DNA from: Gammaproteobacteria bacterium
Lineage (GTDB): Bacteria; Pseudomonadota; Gammaproteobacteria; JASBUN01
Reading direction: 5' to 3'
Assembly (NCBI GenBank): GCA_030147845.1
Contig: JASBUN010000007.1
Coordinates: 1 to 37,463 of the forward strand
DNA length: 37,463 nucleotides
Part shown: positions 35,488 through 37,463 of the stretch, piece after piece
Position numbering within the stretch: position 1 is the stretch's first letter
Layout of the letters: each line of letters begins with the position of its first letter
Notes under the pieces: model-generated
Seen by the model: only the letters and a program-made list of their open reading frames with translations
The model's database searches: none
What the model was told of the DNA's origin: nothing
Made by a program: the position numbers and the translations under genes

Positions 35488-36039
35488 CTACGTATCCAGC
35501 CGGACCGCCAGCTTTGCCGCGCGTTTTTTCCGTCGTTGCCATCGTTTCAGATGGGGCAGGAAGAAGAGCCATATACCGGTCAGCCACATGACAAACAGAA
35601 CCAGGCCAGCAGGCAGAAAGACATAGAGCTTCACCCAGTCAGCAAAAAAGGAGCCGTCATGGATCTGCTCGATCAGGTCTGATCGGCGGTATTCCAGCGA
35701 CAGAACTTCCAGCGTTATCAGGTCGATCTGCGCTTCCCAGCGATTGGTGGATACGAATTTGACAATGCCGCGGTCCGGCTGGATGTCGACCCTGTCAAAG
35801 CTGGCCCAGTCCGTGGTCTCCAGCTCGGGGATCGCGGCAGCTGCCTCGTACAGTTCCAGCAAAGTCGTCTCCGGTGCCCCTGCGGCCTCGATAGCGCTGC
35901 GCTGGGAGGACGGCTGGATCCACTCGAACTCTTTTTTCAGCATCAGGAAAATGCCGGCAACTATCATGATGCCAAGCGGTATCATGACGGCCAGAGAGCC
36001 CCAATGATGAATGTCGCGGAATAACTTGTTTACGGTCAT
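35488..36039 (-). CDS. PepSY-like membrane protein
   Basis: The 183-residue protein has an N-terminal membrane span after RDIHHWGSLAVMIPLGIMIVAG (about 12-34), a periplasmic PepSY-like segment (about 55-130; IDLITLEVLSLEYRRSDLIEQIHDG), and a C-terminal span (VFLPAGLVLFVMWLTGIWLFFLP) followed by a basic tail. This is the layout of short PepSY-associated membrane proteins. The HHWGS start and IHDGSFF motifs suggest possible haem or redox roles, but none is proven. ATG 36039 has AGAGG at good spacing; ATG 36048 lies directly against it. It is divergent from the next gene and belongs to the alphaproteobacterial-looking segment. Confidence 0.8.
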   Translation of the reverse strand: MTVNKLFRDIHHWGSLAVMIPLGIMIVAGIFLMLKKEFEWIQPSSQRSAIEAAGAPETTLLELYEAAAAIPELETTDWASFDRVDIQPDRGIVKFVSTNRWEAQIDLITLEVLSLEYRRSDLIEQIHDGSFFADWVKLYVFLPAGLVLFVMWLTGIWLFFLPHLKRWQRRKKRAAKLAVRLDT

Positions 36040-36175
36040 GGCGCGCATCCTCTTGACCTTCAGCCAACCGTCAAGATTACGAATGCATCACAATGCGCGA
36101 TAAATACGCCGACCGACTTTCCATTCGACTCCCCGGTGATAGAGTTGAGCCAGAAAATTTCCTGGGGAGGACTTC

Positions 36176-37463
36176 ATGCGCGCCATTATCTGTGCCGTAT
36201 TGCTCGGCGCTTTGCCGCAAACCGCTTGTGCCCAATCGGAAGAGGAAACAACAACCGATCCGATGGCCGCTGCCAACTTCAATGGCCTGGAATTCCGCAG
36301 TATCGGGCCCGCTTTCATGTCGGGCCGGATCGGCGATATCGACATCCTCCAGGATGATCCGTCGACCTGGATTGTCGGTGTTGGTTCGGGCGGTGTCTGG
36401 CGCACAGAGAATGCCGGTACGACATGGACTCCGATTTTTGACGATCAGGATGTGTATTCGATCGGAACGGTGACCGTTGATCCGTCAAATCCGCATACGA
36501 TCTGGGTCGGGACCGGCGAAAATCATGGCGGGCGCCATAATGGCTATGGCAACGGTATTTACCGGTCACGCGATGGCGGCCAGACCTGGACGCATCTGGG
36601 CCTCGAAAACTCCGAACACATTTCCGAAATCATCATCCATCCCGACGATCCCGATACGATCTGGGTGGCCTCTCAAGGGCCGCTCTGGTCATCCGGGGGT
36701 GACCGGGGCCTGTTCATGTCGACTGATGGCGGCGAAAGCTGGGAGAATGTGCTGTCGGCTGGCGAATGGACCGGCGTGACCGACCTTGTCATCGATCCGC
36801 GAAATCCGGACCGGCTGTATGCCGCCACCTGGCAGCGTCACCGTACCGTGGCTGCCTATATGGGCGCGGGGCCGGAATCCGGCATTCATGTCTCCGACGA
36901 TGGCGGCGTCACCTGGCGGCAGGTCACAACAGGTCTGCCCACCGGCAATCTGGGCAAGATCGGCCTCGCCATCTCGCCGCAAAATCCGGACATTGTCTAT
37001 GCCGCCATCGAACAGGACCGCCGCACTGGCGGAGTCTATCGTTCATCCAATCGTGGCGAGAGCTGGACGCGGATGTCGGATACGGTTTCGGGCGGCACAG
37101 GACCTCACTATTATCAGGAGCTGTATGCCCACCCGCATCATTTCGACCGGATCATCCTGGTCAGCAATATCACGCAAGTCTCGGACGATGGCGGCGCCAC
37201 CTTCCGTGACCTGAACAATGACCGCAAGCATATCGACGATCATGCCATCGCCTTTCACCCGACCGATCCCGACTACATGCTGGTGGGTTCGGATGGTGGT
37301 CTTTACGAGACCGTGGACGATGAACGCACCGGGCGGTTCATATCCAACCTGCCTATCACACAATTCTACGATATCGCCGTGGATGACGCGGAACCGTTTT
37401 ACAATATCTATGGCGGCACACAGGACAACTCGACGCAGGTCGGGCCGTCCCGTACAGACAATC
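36176..37463 (+). CDS. secreted Asp-box (sialidase/VPS10-like) beta-propeller protein, partial
   Basis: An open frame runs from ATG 36176 (GGGGAGG 5 nt upstream) to the window edge, 429 codons, with no stop. It begins with a signal peptide (LLGALPQTACAQ). Then come repeated Asp-box/BNR motifs: TENAGTTW, SRDGGQTW, STDGGESW, SDDGGVTW, SSNRGESW and SDDGGATF, spaced 50-75 residues apart, each with a preceding DPxxPxxIWVG-type strand. This is the beta-propeller of the VPS10/sortilin-like glycosyl-hydrolase-annotated proteins, often about 1000 residues in alphaproteobacteria and Bacteroidota. No catalytic residues can be assigned. Codon use (ATC, CTG, few TTG) matches the ettA-PepSY segment. Confidence 0.88.
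   Translation, partial: MRAIICAVLLGALPQTACAQSEEETTTDPMAAANFNGLEFRSIGPAFMSGRIGDIDILQDDPSTWIVGVGSGGVWRTENAGTTWTPIFDDQDVYSIGTVTVDPSNPHTIWVGTGENHGGRHNGYGNGIYRSRDGGQTWTHLGLENSEHISEIIIHPDDPDTIWVASQGPLWSSGGDRGLFMSTDGGESWENVLSAGEWTGVTDLVIDPRNPDRLYAATWQRHRTVAAYMGAGPESGIHVSDDGGVTWRQVTTGLPTGNLGKIGLAISPQNPDIVYAAIEQDRRTGGVYRSSNRGESWTRMSDTVSGGTGPHYYQELYAHPHHFDRIILVSNITQVSDDGGATFRDLNNDRKHIDDHAIAFHPTDPDYMLVGSDGGLYETVDDERTGRFISNLPITQFYDIAVDDAEPFYNIYGGTQDNSTQVGPSRTDN

Noticed and set aside
34483..35682. 399-codon plus-strand frame opposite ettA
   Set aside because: Antisense shadow of ettA and the PepSY-like gene; no recognisable domain or ribosome site.
36093..37214. Several short frames in the last kilobase
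   Set aside because: They are out-of-frame pieces over the single long Asp-box frame that starts at 36176 and runs off the window.
1..37463. tRNA, rRNA, CRISPR array, transposase or toxin-antitoxin genes
   Set aside because: I looked in all intergenic stretches and found no tRNA-like arms, regular spaced repeats or recognisable proteins of these kinds.

Overview
Most of the window (positions 1 to about 33,600) looks like the chromosome of a moderately GC-rich sulfur-oxidising gammaproteobacterium. The evidence is soxX and soxY at the left edge, a rhodanese-tusA-dsrE2 sulfur-transfer cluster, and gammaproteobacterial housekeeping genes (bepA, dapA-bamC, gcvR-bcp, purL). The last 3.7 kb (about 33,740 to the end) looks different. 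It holds an ettA whose protein is of the alphaproteobacterial type, a PepSY-like membrane protein and a large Asp-box (sialidase/VPS10-like) secreted protein, with few TTG leucine codons. Either this is a transferred segment or the contig is a chimera; the switch lies near 33.6-34.1 kb.

Layout. 1-2.3 kb: soxY (partial), soxX and the periplasmic protease/chaperone bepA, all on the minus strand. 2.4-3.8 kb: rhodanese, tusA and dsrE2 on the plus strand, closed by a strong bidirectional terminator. 3.9-7.1 kb: two divergent FadL-family outer-membrane channels. 7.1-7.3 kb: a 146-bp MITE-like element with perfect 18-bp inverted ends. 7.3-8.2 kb: an unrecognised exported 303-residue protein. 8.2-10 kb: a hairpin-rich gap with a near-perfect sigma-28 promoter, then a chemoreceptor without a periplasmic domain. 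10.2-15.6 kb: an RND efflux pair and a CysL-like LysR regulator. 15.7-17.2 kb: a small unknown protein coupled to a PerM/AI-2E membrane protein. 17.3-21 kb (minus): a GalT-like nucleotidyltransferase, gcvR, bcp and PIN-PhoH. 21.2-24 kb: dapA, bamC and an MBL hydrolase. 24.1-26.3 kb: a second chemoreceptor preceded by a tandem 20-bp duplication that creates two small leader ORFs. 26.4-32.2 kb: purL and msrP-msrQ. 32.2-33.6 kb (minus): a DUF815 ATPase and a single-domain response regulator.

How the parts may work together. SoxXY is periplasmic thiosulfate-oxidation machinery. Rhodanese, TusA and DsrE2 pass sulfane sulfur between carriers in the cytoplasm. FadL channels admit hydrophobic molecules and could serve sulfur uptake. 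The most interesting non-coding signal is a recurring AT-rich palindrome, ATATTAG-N6-CTAATAT. It is perfect between the -35 and -10 of the RND operon, nearly perfect upstream of soxX, and degenerate over the rhodanese promoter, with spaced half-sites at the tusA promoter. This suggests that one regulator, perhaps an ArsR-type sulfane-sulfur sensor, links sulfur oxidation to the RND pump. I saw no tRNA, rRNA, CRISPR array or transposase gene.
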